DNA of 64,000 nucleotides, taken from contig NZ_WVEM01000017.1 in the NCBI RefSeq assembly GCF_009847015.1, positions 47,969-111,968 on the forward strand. The letters are read 5' to 3'. This DNA comes from Sunxiuqinia indica. Lineage in GTDB: Bacteria > Bacteroidota > Bacteroidia > Bacteroidales > Prolixibacteraceae. Position 1 is the first letter of the stretch. Each line of letters begins with the position of its first letter. The notes under the pieces were generated by a model that searched no databases, was not told where the DNA came from, and saw only the letters and a program-made list of their open reading frames with translations. Below, piece by piece: positions 18,719 to 28,900 of this stretch. A program made the position numbers and the translations under genes.

Positions 18719-20716
18719 ATGAAATTGAAAAATGCTATGTTTATTGCATCCATATTGTCTGTTATAATTGGGTGTACTTCTAAAACACCTGAAATAATAA
18801 AGATATCCGAAGAAATGGTCATAAACGAAACCGGTTCGGGAGAGCATATGAACTGGTTCGATGAGCAAGATACGACCGGTATTCCCGAGACTCTTTGGGA
18901 CACTTATGGTGTAACAACGTATTGGCCTGCTGGGCTTATTATTGACTTAGGGTGCCACTATCAAATCACTTCAATTTGGGTGTTTGATGGCAAAAAAGAT
19001 AAAAATATTGAAGGTGGTAAATTTCAGGTTTCATCAGGTAAGCCATTTGCTTGGGAGAATCCTCATGTGTTGGAAATGCAAAACAGCGGCAAATGGTTAA
19101 AAATTGACTTAAATACTCAAACGCAATTTGTCCAATTGCAAAAGCATGCAACAGAGCAATACGATAAAACTGCTGAGTTTCCTAAGAATTGTGATGTTGC
19201 CATAAAAGAAGTCGTTATTGTTGGTTATCCGTTGGAAGAGAAGGTAGTGGAAGATGTTGCTGCTACTCAAAAGCCGGTAACAACAACCATGGATAAGTTT
19301 ATAGGAATGAATTCATACATCAGCACTCCAGACCGAGTTCATGAAGCCATTGGTAGCGTTCGGGAATATCGTCCATGGCGTTGGAATGGAGTGATGGATT
19401 TGGAGACTCCAATCGATTGGGGTGACATCAGAAGTGATAAAGGACACAATGAATACGCTGGAATGGAAATCGGCAATAGTGATGAATACTATCAAAAAAT
19501 GCTGGACATGGGAATTGAGTGTGTACCATGTATTCATCGACATGTTGACGAGGAAAATGAAGAAGAAAGTAAGCCAAATTTTGGAGGTGATCCTGACGAT
19601 CCGTTTTCGTATAAATTAATTTCCGATTATTCGTTTCAATACGTGGCTCGCTATGGGCACAATCCGGTTGAGGACCGACTATTAAGAACCACTGAAGTAA
19701 GCCCAAAGAAAACGGGAATGGGATTGATTCGCTATTTTGAAAACTGGAACGAGCCGAATGGCTGGTGGGGTTGGCCGTCTGAACATTTCACACCCTACGA
19801 ATTTGCCGCTTTCTGCAGTGCCTCCTATGATGGACACCTGAATCAAATGGGGGAAGGATTTGGGGTAAAGAATGCTGACCCGAATATCAATTTTGTGTTT
19901 GGAGGGCTTGCCGGTATATCCTTGAGTTATGTACAGGCTATGAAATTATGGTCTGATTATCATCGTGATGGCAGTTTCCCATCCGAAGTGATCAATCTAC
20001 ACAACTACTGCAATACGATGGGGAAACAACACTCAGGGGAAGAAGCTTATGGGATAAGTCCCGAAGCAGATAAATTAAAAGAAAAGCTTGAAAAAGTCAT
20101 CGCCTGGAGAGACAAGAACTTGCCCGACAAAGAAGTATGGTTAAGCGAATTTGGTTGGGACACCGACTCATCAACGTATCAGTCTGCAGCTTGGGGACAT
20201 GAGTTGTACCCCGAAAAAATTACCATGGAAGAAATTCAGGGACAGTGGTTGGTTCGTGAATTTCTAATCGGTGCAGCAGCAGGATTAGACAGAATGCAGA
20301 TGTTTTTGGCCAATGACCTGAAAAATTATCCACACGGAGTCTACGGTAAATGTGGTTTTATCACTGTCGACGAAGAGTACAAGCCATCGTGGTTTTATGT
20401 GAAAACGCTAAAACATGCGTTATCTGACATGTTATTTCAAGAAGAAGTGGACTCAGGAAACGAGAATGTGTGGATTTATCAATTTAAGAATCCAGAGAAT
20501 GGTAGGGGAGCCTATGTGCTTTGGTGTCCTACTTCTGATGGGACATCGGTTGATGGATTTCAATTAAACTTATCAGAAAAGGTTAATTCAGTCACACAAA
20601 TTCGTTTAGAGGACCAAAAAGAGCTTGGTGAAAAGGAAGCGCTGACCGTAGTGAATCACAAAGTAGAAGTCAACGTATCGGAGCGTCCCGTGATCGTTCA
20701 AGTGGATGAGCTATAA
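18719..20716 (+). CDS. Clan GH-A-like TIM-barrel glycosidase lipoprotein with N-terminal discoidin-like domain (paralogue 1)
   Basis: 665 residues; lipobox Cys at residue 19 (IIGC). Residues ~30-165 resemble an F5/8-type (discoidin) module (W-P-A-G-L-I-I-D-L-G, Q-I-T-S-I-W-V-F). The catalytic part (~190-570) has W-N-E-P-N (acid/base Glu345) and L-S-E-F-G-W-D (nucleophile Glu477), the two-glutamate arrangement of clan GH-A (GH39-, GH5-, GH30-like) retaining enzymes, followed by a small beta domain. The same architecture, motif spacing and E-F-G-W-D-T signature recur in genes at 31908, 33407 and 62314; this copy is the most divergent and the only one with the N-terminal module and the W-N-E-P form. 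Family number and substrate are unassigned. Confidence 0.7.
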   Translation: MKLKNAMFIASILSVIIGCTSKTPEIIKISEEMVINETGSGEHMNWFDEQDTTGIPETLWDTYGVTTYWPAGLIIDLGCHYQITSIWVFDGKKDKNIEGGKFQVSSGKPFAWENPHVLEMQNSGKWLKIDLNTQTQFVQLQKHATEQYDKTAEFPKNCDVAIKEVVIVGYPLEEKVVEDVAATQKPVTTTMDKFIGMNSYISTPDRVHEAIGSVREYRPWRWNGVMDLETPIDWGDIRSDKGHNEYAGMEIGNSDEYYQKMLDMGIECVPCIHRHVDEENEEESKPNFGGDPDDPFSYKLISDYSFQYVARYGHNPVEDRLLRTTEVSPKKTGMGLIRYFENWNEPNGWWGWPSEHFTPYEFAAFCSASYDGHLNQMGEGFGVKNADPNINFVFGGLAGISLSYVQAMKLWSDYHRDGSFPSEVINLHNYCNTMGKQHSGEEAYGISPEADKLKEKLEKVIAWRDKNLPDKEVWLSEFGWDTDSSTYQSAAWGHELYPEKITMEEIQGQWLVREFLIGAAAGLDRMQMFLANDLKNYPHGVYGKCGFITVDEEYKPSWFYVKTLKHALSDMLFQEEVDSGNENVWIYQFKNPENGRGAYVLWCPTSDGTSVDGFQLNLSEKVNSVTQIRLEDQKELGEKEALTVVNHKVEVNVSERPVIVQVDEL

Positions 20717-20818
20717 TAAACCTTGATGGTAATTGTACCACGTTGGAGCGTAAAAAACGGAAAGTTAAAGTAAATAGCTTAACTTGAAGAAGTTTACAGT
20801 CATTTAAAATATCGGTTT

Positions 20819-21604
20819 ATGAAAGTGATAAGTTTTGTTACTGTATTAACCTTGCTGGTTCTCAGTATTGCATCGTTTGGGCAAGCTAAGGTTGAGAAAC
20901 AAGTGGCAAGGCAATATTTTCAGCTATTCGAAGGATCTCCCCATTCCGATCGCTTTAGGATTGAGTTGAAATCAGATATTGATTCAACCTGGAGCAAGTG
21001 GACGAACAGGGGATATCATTTTGGGTTTGATCCGACGTTAACTCCTATGTACACCACTGTAAATGGTATTTTAAGTACGCCCTATATGGTTCAGGTTCGC
21101 GGAAACCAAAACGAGAAAAACAAAAAACGTTGGGGGTTTCATGTTTTCGAAGGATATGCGAAGGACGACAAATCACGCATCACGCTTTTGGTCAATAAGC
21201 ACATCGAGCAAGGGAAACCTGTTGCTGAAATGTATTATTACGGGACTGAGTATAATCATTCTACTCTGGCTTACAATTGGTTTCGCATAGGTTCGGATGT
21301 CCGGCAACATTCGTTTCTATTTGGCCGCGACCAGGCTATTTTTTACGGATCGCTGACACTTTCGAATGCGCTGACGTTAGGAAGGATTGGGACTGATGAT
21401 ATTCGGAAGGAGAAACCCGAGGGAGATGATGAACAGAATTATGAAGAGAGTGCCAAACACGTGAATTATCAGTCGCTTAAAAATAGTCAGGATGGCACCA
21501 TTTTTTACGATAAGGACAATGATATTGTGGTTATAAAAATAGAGGGAGAATGGCGTAAGTTGGCAACAGAACCGCAGCCATCAACAATAAAATATGATTT
21601 TTAA
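20819..21604 (+). CDS. Secreted protein of unknown function
   Basis: 261 residues with a clear signal peptide (MKVISFVTVLTLLVLSIASFGQ). I do not recognise a family. It is rich in aromatic and charged residues, has a central W-G-F-H-V-F-E-G-Y region and ends with a short unit, G-T-I-F-Y-D-K-D-N-D-I-V-V-I-K-I-E-G-E-W-R, of the kind seen near the end of phage tail-fibre or receptor-binding beta-helices. It has no Cys after the signal and no transmembrane segment. Gaps of about 100 bases on both sides set it apart from the tightly packed genes, so it may have its own promoter. A glycan-binding or structural role is possible but not supported directly. Confidence 0.6.
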   Translation: MKVISFVTVLTLLVLSIASFGQAKVEKQVARQYFQLFEGSPHSDRFRIELKSDIDSTWSKWTNRGYHFGFDPTLTPMYTTVNGILSTPYMVQVRGNQNEKNKKRWGFHVFEGYAKDDKSRITLLVNKHIEQGKPVAEMYYYGTEYNHSTLAYNWFRIGSDVRQHSFLFGRDQAIFYGSLTLSNALTLGRIGTDDIRKEKPEGDDEQNYEESAKHVNYQSLKNSQDGTIFYDKDNDIVVIKIEGEWRKLATEPQPSTIKYDF

Positions 21605-21725
21605 AGAAGAAGATTGCGAGTTGTGAAACACAATTCGCTCATTGTTTTCTTATGTTTAAACAGAACGTGTCGAAGGAATAAAAACGAATTGCTTGATCTA
21701 AAATTATTCAATTTAAACTGAATTT

Positions 21726-22508
21726 ATGAAAATAATCAGTATTCTGCTAATGGTGCTTTGCTCCTGTACGGGAGGAACAAAAAAGGTTTTACATTCCGAT
21801 AATAATAGGGGATGGCTTAGTATTTTTAATGGTAAGAATCTGGATGGCTGGACTCCAAAAGTTGCAGGTGACTCAGTGGGTGTAAATACATTGAATGTCT
21901 TTCGTGTGGAGGATGGCTTGCTTCGGGTTTGTTACGACGAATACGATCAGTTCAATAATCGTTATGGTCATCTTTTTTACAAGGAAAAGCTTTCAAAATA
22001 CAAACTGAGAGTTGAATACCGGTTTGTTGGTTCTTTGTTACCCGATGCCGAGTCGTTTTGTTACCGAAACAGCGGTATCATGATTCATTCCCAATCGGCC
22101 GGGAGCATGGGTATTGAGCAATATTGGCCGGTGTCTTTGGAAACACAGTTGCTGGGAAGTTCCGATTCTGTGAAGCAGCATACGGCAAATCTCTGCACAC
22201 CGGGAACCACTGTTGAATGGAGAGGGCAGCGAACTGAGAAGCATATTGTCCCTGCCTCTTCAAATTATTATTTTGACGATGAATGGGTGACCGTTGAAAT
22301 CATTGTAAATGGAGCCAGATCAATAAGTCATGTTATGGAGGGTGATACCGTTTTGCACTGTTCCGAGCCACAAATTGGTGGTTTTTTATTACCTGAAAAT
22401 TACCCCATTCCTGTGGGGGCAATTATTGAGGATGGATATATCGCACTTCAGGCCGAAGGGCAACCTGTTGATTTTAAGAAGATAGAACTGTTGAAGCTGG
22501 ATGATTAG
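21726..22508 (+). CDS. DUF1080 (3-keto-disaccharide hydrolase domain) lipoprotein
   Basis: 260 residues; lipobox Cys14 (LCSCTGG), with Cys at 12 and 14. W-L-S-I-F-N-G-K-N-L-D-G-W-T at ~35-48 is the characteristic opening of the DUF1080/PF06439 concanavalin-like fold. Known members hydrolyse 3-keto-glucosides produced by an oxidoreductase. Here the secreted FAD oxidoreductase at 53738 is a possible though distant partner. Several DUF1080 proteins may instead only bind glycans, so the enzymatic role is an inference. The sulfatase gene begins 42 bases downstream. Confidence 0.8.
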   Translation: MKIISILLMVLCSCTGGTKKVLHSDNNRGWLSIFNGKNLDGWTPKVAGDSVGVNTLNVFRVEDGLLRVCYDEYDQFNNRYGHLFYKEKLSKYKLRVEYRFVGSLLPDAESFCYRNSGIMIHSQSAGSMGIEQYWPVSLETQLLGSSDSVKQHTANLCTPGTTVEWRGQRTEKHIVPASSNYYFDDEWVTVEIIVNGARSISHVMEGDTVLHCSEPQIGGFLLPENYPIPVGAIIEDGYIALQAEGQPVDFKKIELLKLDD

Positions 22509-22549
22509 ACATCAACAAATCAGTATGTAAACGAACAAAAACTAAACCT

Positions 22550-23962
22550 ATGTACAAGCTTTTAAAAATCGGGTGTTTTATTATTTTATCGGTAACACTA
22601 TCCTGTCAGGGAAAAAAAGAGGCCAAGAAACCCAATGTATTGTTTATCGCGGTCGATGATTTGCGTCCTGAATTGGGCTGCTATGGACAGAAACAAATCA
22701 TTTCGCCTAGTATTGACCGCCTTGCCTCAGGGGGGCTTACGTTCATAAATGCCTATTGCAATGTTCCGGTTTGTGGAGCTTCGAGAGCAAGCTTGTTAAC
22801 TGGGATGAGGCCTACGGCTGATCGGTTTGTAGGCTATGCTACCCGAGCAGAGGAAGATGCACCACAAGCGGTTAGTCTTCCTGAAGTTTTTCGAAATGAA
22901 GGGTATTATACCATATCGAATGGAAAAGTTTTTCACCATTTAAATGATATCCGGGAAAGTTGGTCAGAAGATCCTTGGAACCCAGCGGAGAATGGCGGTT
23001 CGTACCTGAACTATCAAGCTGACACTAACTTGAATATTTTGAGAAGCGGAATAAAACGGGGGTTACCATACGAGGCTGCTGATGTTGATGATAACGGTTA
23101 CAATGATGGACTTTTAGCCGAAAAAACAATAAATGATTTAAAAAGGTTGAAAGAAATGGGCAAACCGTTTTTTTTAGCTGCTGGTTTTTTGAAGCCACAT
23201 CTTCCGTTTAACGCACCCCAAAAATATTGGGATATGTATGAGCCGGATGAGATCCAGCTACCTGATAATTATTATCCGCCACAGGGTGTTCCGAAAGAGG
23301 CCATGCATAATTTTGGCGAATTGAGAAGTTATTATGGAGTTCCGGCTAAAGGGCCTGTTTCTGATGAAATGGCCCTGCAATTAATACACGGGTATTACGC
23401 CTGTGTCAGCTATGTCGATGCACAAATTGGGCGCGTACTTGATGCACTTGATGAACTTGGGTTGGCAGATAATACCATTGTTGTTTTATGGGGTGATCAT
23501 GGATGGCAGCTGGGCGAACATAGCCTTTGGTGTAAACATGCTAATTTTAAGACCTCTTTGAATTCGCCTCTAATTGTTAAAGCTCCTGGCTTCAAGAATG
23601 CGGGAGAAACGAGAGCTTTGGTCGAGTTTGTTGACATATTTCCATCACTTTGCGAGTTGGCCAATATAGATTTACCAAAACAGCTTCAGGGGAAAAGTTT
23701 TGTACCTGTACTGGAAAACCCTCAAAGAACATGGAAAGATGCTGTTTATAGTCGATATATACGGGGGGAATCAATTAAGAACCAGCGATATCTTTATTCT
23801 GAGTGGACTGATGAGAATGGTGTTATCCAGGGACAAATGATTTATGATCACAATATTGATCCGGATGAAAACCAGAATATCATTTCTGACGTATCGATAC
23901 AAGATACCGTCAAGGTGCTTCAAAGGAAGTTACATCAAGCTATTGAGAGTAGAACGAAGTAA
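22550..23962 (+). CDS. S1 family sulfatase (iduronate-2-sulfatase-like), lipoprotein
   Basis: 470 residues; lipobox Cys19 (LSC). Opening N-V-L-F-I-A-V-D-D-L-R-P-E-L-G-C-Y-G is the metal-binding N-terminus of iduronate-2-sulfatase-like (S1_7-type) enzymes. The formylglycine signature is C-G-A-S-R-A-S-L-L-T-G with catalytic Cys75; Ala replaces the usual Pro, a variant known in this subgroup, and Cys-type maturation would need a formylglycine-generating activity encoded elsewhere. G-D-H-G-W-Q-L-G-E-H-S-L-W-C-K supplies the late metal ligands. The subgroup is exo-acting on uronate 2-sulfates, which agrees with a sulfated uronate substrate. It is the last gene before the ECF sigma factor. Confidence 0.9.
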   Translation: MYKLLKIGCFIILSVTLSCQGKKEAKKPNVLFIAVDDLRPELGCYGQKQIISPSIDRLASGGLTFINAYCNVPVCGASRASLLTGMRPTADRFVGYATRAEEDAPQAVSLPEVFRNEGYYTISNGKVFHHLNDIRESWSEDPWNPAENGGSYLNYQADTNLNILRSGIKRGLPYEAADVDDNGYNDGLLAEKTINDLKRLKEMGKPFFLAAGFLKPHLPFNAPQKYWDMYEPDEIQLPDNYYPPQGVPKEAMHNFGELRSYYGVPAKGPVSDEMALQLIHGYYACVSYVDAQIGRVLDALDELGLADNTIVVLWGDHGWQLGEHSLWCKHANFKTSLNSPLIVKAPGFKNAGETRALVEFVDIFPSLCELANIDLPKQLQGKSFVPVLENPQRTWKDAVYSRYIRGESIKNQRYLYSEWTDENGVIQGQMIYDHNIDPDENQNIISDVSIQDTVKVLQRKLHQAIESRTK

Positions 23963-24022
23963 ACTGATCGCAAGCTGATTGGTTAAGAGAAGACATAAAA
24001 GCTTAACTTTATATTATCGCAA

Positions 24023-24622
24023 GTGAATAAGGGATTGAAAGATAGGGAGTACTGGCAGGGGATTTGGGAGCTGTTCATCAATGGGAATAGACTCGCTTTT
24101 CACGAAATTTACAATGAATACGTTGATGTACTTTTCGCCTATGGAATGAAAATCACACCTAATCGGGAATTGGTTCAGGACTGTATTCAGGACTTATTTA
24201 TAAGTTTATACAAATACCGCAAAAACCTGACTAAGCCGGAATATCTGGAATTTTATCTTCTGCGTTCACTTAGAAGAACGATAATCAAAGAAATTCAGCA
24301 AAGTAAAAAAGTTGCCAAAGTCGGTGAGGAAGAGCTGTTAAGCTTTCATCTTAAATTTGACCTTGAAGAACAGCTGATCGAAGGAGAATCGGCTGATAAC
24401 CGAACGGCTTCGTTGCAGAAAATGTTAGCAAATTTAGATCCCCGGAAAAGAGAACTTTTGTATTTGAAGTTCTACAGTGGCCTTAACTACCGGGAAATAG
24501 GAGATTTGCTTGGAATCAAACCCGACACCGCCAAGAAACAGGTTTACCGATTGTTAGAGGACCTGAGAGGGCGGTTTGGCCAAAAACTGATGGAACTCTT
24601 CTGCTTATGTTTTAGGACCTAA
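24023..24622 (+). CDS. ECF sigma-70 family RNA polymerase sigma factor
   Basis: 199 residues from a GTG start at 24023. Region 2 contains the L-V-Q-D-C-I-Q-D-L-F-I-S-L-Y core-binding helix. Region 4 contains L-N-Y-R-E-I-G-D-L-L-G-I-K-P-D-T-A-K-K-Q-V-Y-R, the -35 recognition helix-turn-helix. Together with the FecR gene 72 bases downstream and the STN-bearing SusC after it, this forms the transenvelope signalling set that Bacteroidota use to switch on glycan uptake loci. The likely targets are the SusCD genes that follow and perhaps neighbouring enzymes. The 3' gap contains a pyrimidine-rich stretch (24627-24676). Confidence 0.93.
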   Translation: MNKGLKDREYWQGIWELFINGNRLAFHEIYNEYVDVLFAYGMKITPNRELVQDCIQDLFISLYKYRKNLTKPEYLEFYLLRSLRRTIIKEIQQSKKVAKVGEEELLSFHLKFDLEEQLIEGESADNRTASLQKMLANLDPRKRELLYLKFYSGLNYREIGDLLGIKPDTAKKQVYRLLEDLRGRFGQKLMELFCLCFRT

Positions 24623-24694
24623 ATTCTTTTTTTACTTTTTCTTGTCCCTTTTTCACTGTTCTCTCCTCTTTCTATATAGTAACGCGTCACTACT

Positions 24695-25885
24695 ATGAAT
24701 AAACGAAATCTAGAAATAATTGATAATCCATTATTTTTCAAATGGGTATTCAACTCCGATGAAATGGTTGATGCCTATTGGGAGAAATATATGAAGGAAA
24801 ATCCAGATGATGTAGATTTTATTCTGGAAACAAAATTAAACTTATTGAAATTGAATCACCCAAACGAAATAATGTCATCTGCAGAAAAGAAAACTCTTTC
24901 TTCGAACATTATTCACTCATTGGAAAATGAAGATAAGAAGCTTCGCAGTAGACGATTCATAAAAGAGTTGTCTAAATATGCGGCTATTGCTATTGTGTTT
25001 TCAATAATTAGTGGCATTGCCGTGTATTATCAGATGGATAAGGATGTTCAAAATACCTTTGATCAATTTGTTTACACACCGGTGCAGGTGAATGAGCCCA
25101 CCCTGATCCTTTCTGAAAATAATAAAATTGGACTTGAGGATTCCGAATCGACACTGTCTTATAGTGAACGCGGAGATATATTGCTGAATGAAAACAAAGT
25201 AATAAAGGCAACTCAAAACAATCGTCAACGAATTAATCAGCTCGTTATTCCCTATGGTAATCGTTCTAAAATAATACTGAGCGATGGTACTACAGTATGG
25301 TTAAATGCAGGAAGTCGCTTAATGTACCCTGAGGTATTTGGGGCGAAAAACAGGGAGGTTACTTTATATGGGGAAGCTTTTTTTGACGTGAGTCACAATG
25401 AATCTAAACCCTTTATAGTTAAAACTACTGATTTAAATATTCGTGTTTTGGGGACAAGGTTTAATGTTAACGCCTACCCAGACGACTATACAATACAAAC
25501 GACTCTGGAAGAAGGAAGTATATCTGTTAAAAAAAGAGAAGCCGGATTGTTTGAGCGGGAATTGGTTTTAAAACCCAACCAGCAATATGTCTTCAACCGC
25601 CAAACAGAAGCATCAAAAGTCAATCTGGTAGATGCTTACAGCTATTCAATCTGGACGAAAGGCCTCTTAAGGTTTAATGACGAACAGTTTAGTCGAATTG
25701 TTAGAAAAGTTGAGCGTTATTATAACGTTTTAGTGAGTATTGAAAGTCCGGTTGTTGCACGAGGAAAGATAACTGGAAAACTTGATTTATCGCAGGGTAT
25801 AGAAGAAGCACTAGAATATTTATGTAGAGTGTCACAAACTAATTATAAAAGAGTGAATGAGAATAACTATCTAATTAAAAAATAA
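24695..25885 (+). CDS. FecR family anti-sigma factor
   Basis: 396 residues. An N-terminal cytoplasmic part (~1-88) should bind the ECF sigma, a single membrane helix lies at ~90-109 (Y-A-A-I-A-I-V-F-S-I-I-S-G-I-A-V), and the periplasmic FecR domain shows G-T-T-V-W-L-N-A-G-S-R-L-M-Y-P and G-E-A-F-F-D-V. A C-terminal domain (W-T-K-G-L-L-R-F-N-D-E, then L-C-R-V-S-Q-T-N-Y) of the DUF4974 type probably contacts the SusC STN domain. It keeps the sigma factor inactive until substrate-loaded SusC signals. Its stop codon lies at the base of the hairpin preceding susC. Confidence 0.93.
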   Translation: MNKRNLEIIDNPLFFKWVFNSDEMVDAYWEKYMKENPDDVDFILETKLNLLKLNHPNEIMSSAEKKTLSSNIIHSLENEDKKLRSRRFIKELSKYAAIAIVFSIISGIAVYYQMDKDVQNTFDQFVYTPVQVNEPTLILSENNKIGLEDSESTLSYSERGDILLNENKVIKATQNNRQRINQLVIPYGNRSKIILSDGTTVWLNAGSRLMYPEVFGAKNREVTLYGEAFFDVSHNESKPFIVKTTDLNIRVLGTRFNVNAYPDDYTIQTTLEEGSISVKKREAGLFERELVLKPNQQYVFNRQTEASKVNLVDAYSYSIWTKGLLRFNDEQFSRIVRKVERYYNVLVSIESPVVARGKITGKLDLSQGIEEALEYLCRVSQTNYKRVNENNYLIKK

Positions 25886-25916
25886 ACCGGTAAGTGGTGA
25901 CGCACAAACCGGTTTA
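25883..25916 (+). terminator. Hairpin between fecR and susC
   Basis: A 9-bp perfect stem (25883-25891 with 25908-25916, arm TAAACCGGT) starting on the FecR stop codon, with an inner GTG/CAC pairing inside the 16-base loop. It could end the sigma/anti-sigma transcript, leaving susC under its own ECF-dependent promoter in the remaining ~50 bases. No T-run follows, so attenuation or mRNA stabilisation is equally possible. Confidence 0.55.
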
Positions 25917-25969
25917 ATACAAATACCTTAAGAATAAAGTATTTATTAACAATTAAGTTGATCAAATTT

Positions 25970-28900
25970 ATGAAAAAAAAATCGTTAACTGGCTTTCCTG
26001 GAAGGGGAAGTTGTAAAAAAATGTGGCGAATTATGCGCTTATTAATGCTATTTATTGTAGGTTGTTTTTTATCGGTTTCAGCAAATAGTTATTCCCAGAC
26101 CACGAGGCTGGATATTAGCTTGCAAAGAACGACCATAAATAATGTCATTCAGTACATTGAAGAGAACAGCGAATTTGTGTTCTTGTACCGAAATGAAGAT
26201 CTCAATGTGTCTAAGGAAGTGGTTGTTGATCTTAAAAATGCAACAATTAATCAAATTTTGGATAAAGTGTTGGCTGATGAAACAGTCCGTTATGATGTTT
26301 ACGAAAGGCAAATTATTATTCGTAAAGCATTGAGCCAGTTGAAATATTCACAACAGGATGAAAGAAAAATTACCGGAAAAGTAAAGGATAGCGACGGACA
26401 ATCGATTCCGGGAGCTTCTGTATTCGTGCAGGGAACTACAATCGGCACTATTACTGATTTTGATGGAAACTTTACGATTACTGTTCCAACATCTGCAAAA
26501 ACACTCTCGGTTTCTTTTGTTGGTATGAAACAGACCGAAGTTTCAATTGAAGGAGTAAATCAGGTTACCCTTGTTATGGAGCATGATGCAATTGGGATTG
26601 AAGAGGTTGTCGCTGTAGGCTATGGTTCTCAAAGCCGTAAGAAAATATCAGCTGCGATCACTTCTGTTTCTGCCGAAGATATCAAAGGCATGGCTGCAAC
26701 AGGAATTGACCAGGCCATTCAAGGTAAAGCTGCCGGAGTATTGGTCACCAATAATACTGGTGAACCAGGTGGTGGTGTAACGATCCGCGTTCGAGGAACA
26801 ACCTCAATTGGTTCGGGTAACGATCCGTTGTATGTGATCGATGGTATTCCACTGGAGAATACGCAGACCAGTAACCGTAACGTTGGAGAGAACAGGGTAA
26901 ATGGGATGTCGCAAATTAATCCTGCAGATATTGAATCAATTGAAATCCTGAAAGATGCAGCTGCAACTTCTATTTATGGTGCGCGTGCTGCTAATGGGGT
27001 TGTGTTGATTACCACAAAACGAGGTGTTGAAGGGAAAGGTGAATTTAGTGTAAATGTTTATACCGGAATGTCTGAAGTGACAAGTCAATACGATTTACTA
27101 GGTGCTTCGGATTATATGAGGATGGTGAATGAAGGTCGCTCTCAACTTAGTGAAGAAGAGCCGGAATATGTGAATATTTACCCAGAAAGTATGATTAATA
27201 ATCCTCCGGTTAATACTAATTGGCAGGATGAGATTTTCCGCATGGGATCGGTCAATGAAGTTAACATGTCGATGCGTGGTGGTACCGAAGCAACACGTTA
27301 TATGGTTAGTGCAGGTTATTATAACCAAAAAGGGATCATCATTGGTTCCGATTTTAGTCGCTACAACATGCGTGCAAATGTTGATCAGGATTTAGGAGAG
27401 CATATTTCAGTGGGAACTAGTTTGTATGCAGCTTTTACCGATCAGAACCGTACTAAAAACGACGGTAGTCCCGATAAAGCAGACGCTTCAAATAATAACC
27501 ATCTTTATGGAGGATCAGTATTGTCAACAGCTTTGGTTAAAGCTCCGGTAACTCCAGTCTACCTGGCTGATGGGACTTTCACCAATGATCCATTTCAGAA
27601 AGAATATGGCAACCCGGTCAGGCAAGCATTGGATGTTGATATTACAACTAACGTAACTCGTATCATTGCTTCAGCTTATGCTAAAGTAGATTTATTACCT
27701 GGATTGAATTATCGTGTTCAGGCTTCGGGTGACATTCGTGGTGAACTGGAAAATTGGTTCGATCCACCAAATCCAAATGCTTTTGAAGGCGTGGATTGGA
27801 GAGGTCAAAAATCTCAGCGTACGTTTAATCAAAAAGCATGGACACTAGAAAATTACGTCACTTATGCATTAGGAGTTAAAGATCATAGTTTTACATTCTT
27901 AGCGGGTAATACCGTTCAGGAAACAATTTGGGAAAACAGCTTTGTATTGGTGAGTGGAATTGTTTCTGACAAAGTGGCCACTCTAAACGCAGGAACCGAC
28001 ATTGATGTCGCTGATTCTGATAAACAAGCATATGGTATTACTTCTTTCTTTGGTCGTTTCAATTACGATTATCAAGGAAAATATATGCTGTTATTGAATG
28101 CACGTTACGATGGTTCTTCACGCTTCGGTAAAGACAACCGTTATGGTTTTTTCCCATCAGGGTCTGTAGCATGGAGAGTATCCGAAGAATCGTTCATGCA
28201 AGACTTGAGTTTTTTGGATGATTGGAAAATCCGTGCGAGTTATGGTGTAACAGGTAATCAGGAAATATCAAACTATGCTGCTCGTGGTATTATGACTGTT
28301 GGTACAGGAACGAATTCCGGTAGTAATTACAATAATCAAACCGGTGGTGTAATTTCAAGTTTGCCAACTCCGGAGCTGCAATGGGAAGAAACAACCCAGT
28401 TTAATATTGGTACTGATGTGAGCTTGTTAAATAGTCGATTGAATTTCACTTTTGATTACTATGTAAAAACTACTGATAACTTGTTATTTCAGGTTCCACT
28501 TCCCAATACCCGAGGTGTTGGTTCTAAGCTTGATAACATTGGTAAAATGGAGAATAGGGGTTTGGAGTTTGGAATAAACGGAACCATTATAACGAAAGAA
28601 AACTTCAACTGGAATGCTGACTTTAATATTTCAACAAACCAAAATAAAGTTCTCGAACTATTGGGAGGTAAGGATGTAATTGTAAGTGGAGCTGGAGGCA
28701 GAAGTATTGCAAGAGAAGGAGAATCGATTGGTTTCTACTTATATGAAAGAGAAAAGTATGTTAATCCTGATGATGGTACGATTGTGATTGTTGATCAGGA
28801 TGAAAGCGGAGGCCTTCCGAACGAAGGTGATTTGATTATGGCAGGAAGCCCCTTTCCTGATTTCTTTGGAGGTTTAACAAATAACTTCTCATATAAGAAT

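Noticed and set aside
24677..24694. Imperfect palindrome (around GTAACGCGTCAC) before fecR as an operator
   Set aside because: Short and imperfect, no second copy found near susC or other promoters, so no regulatory call is justified.
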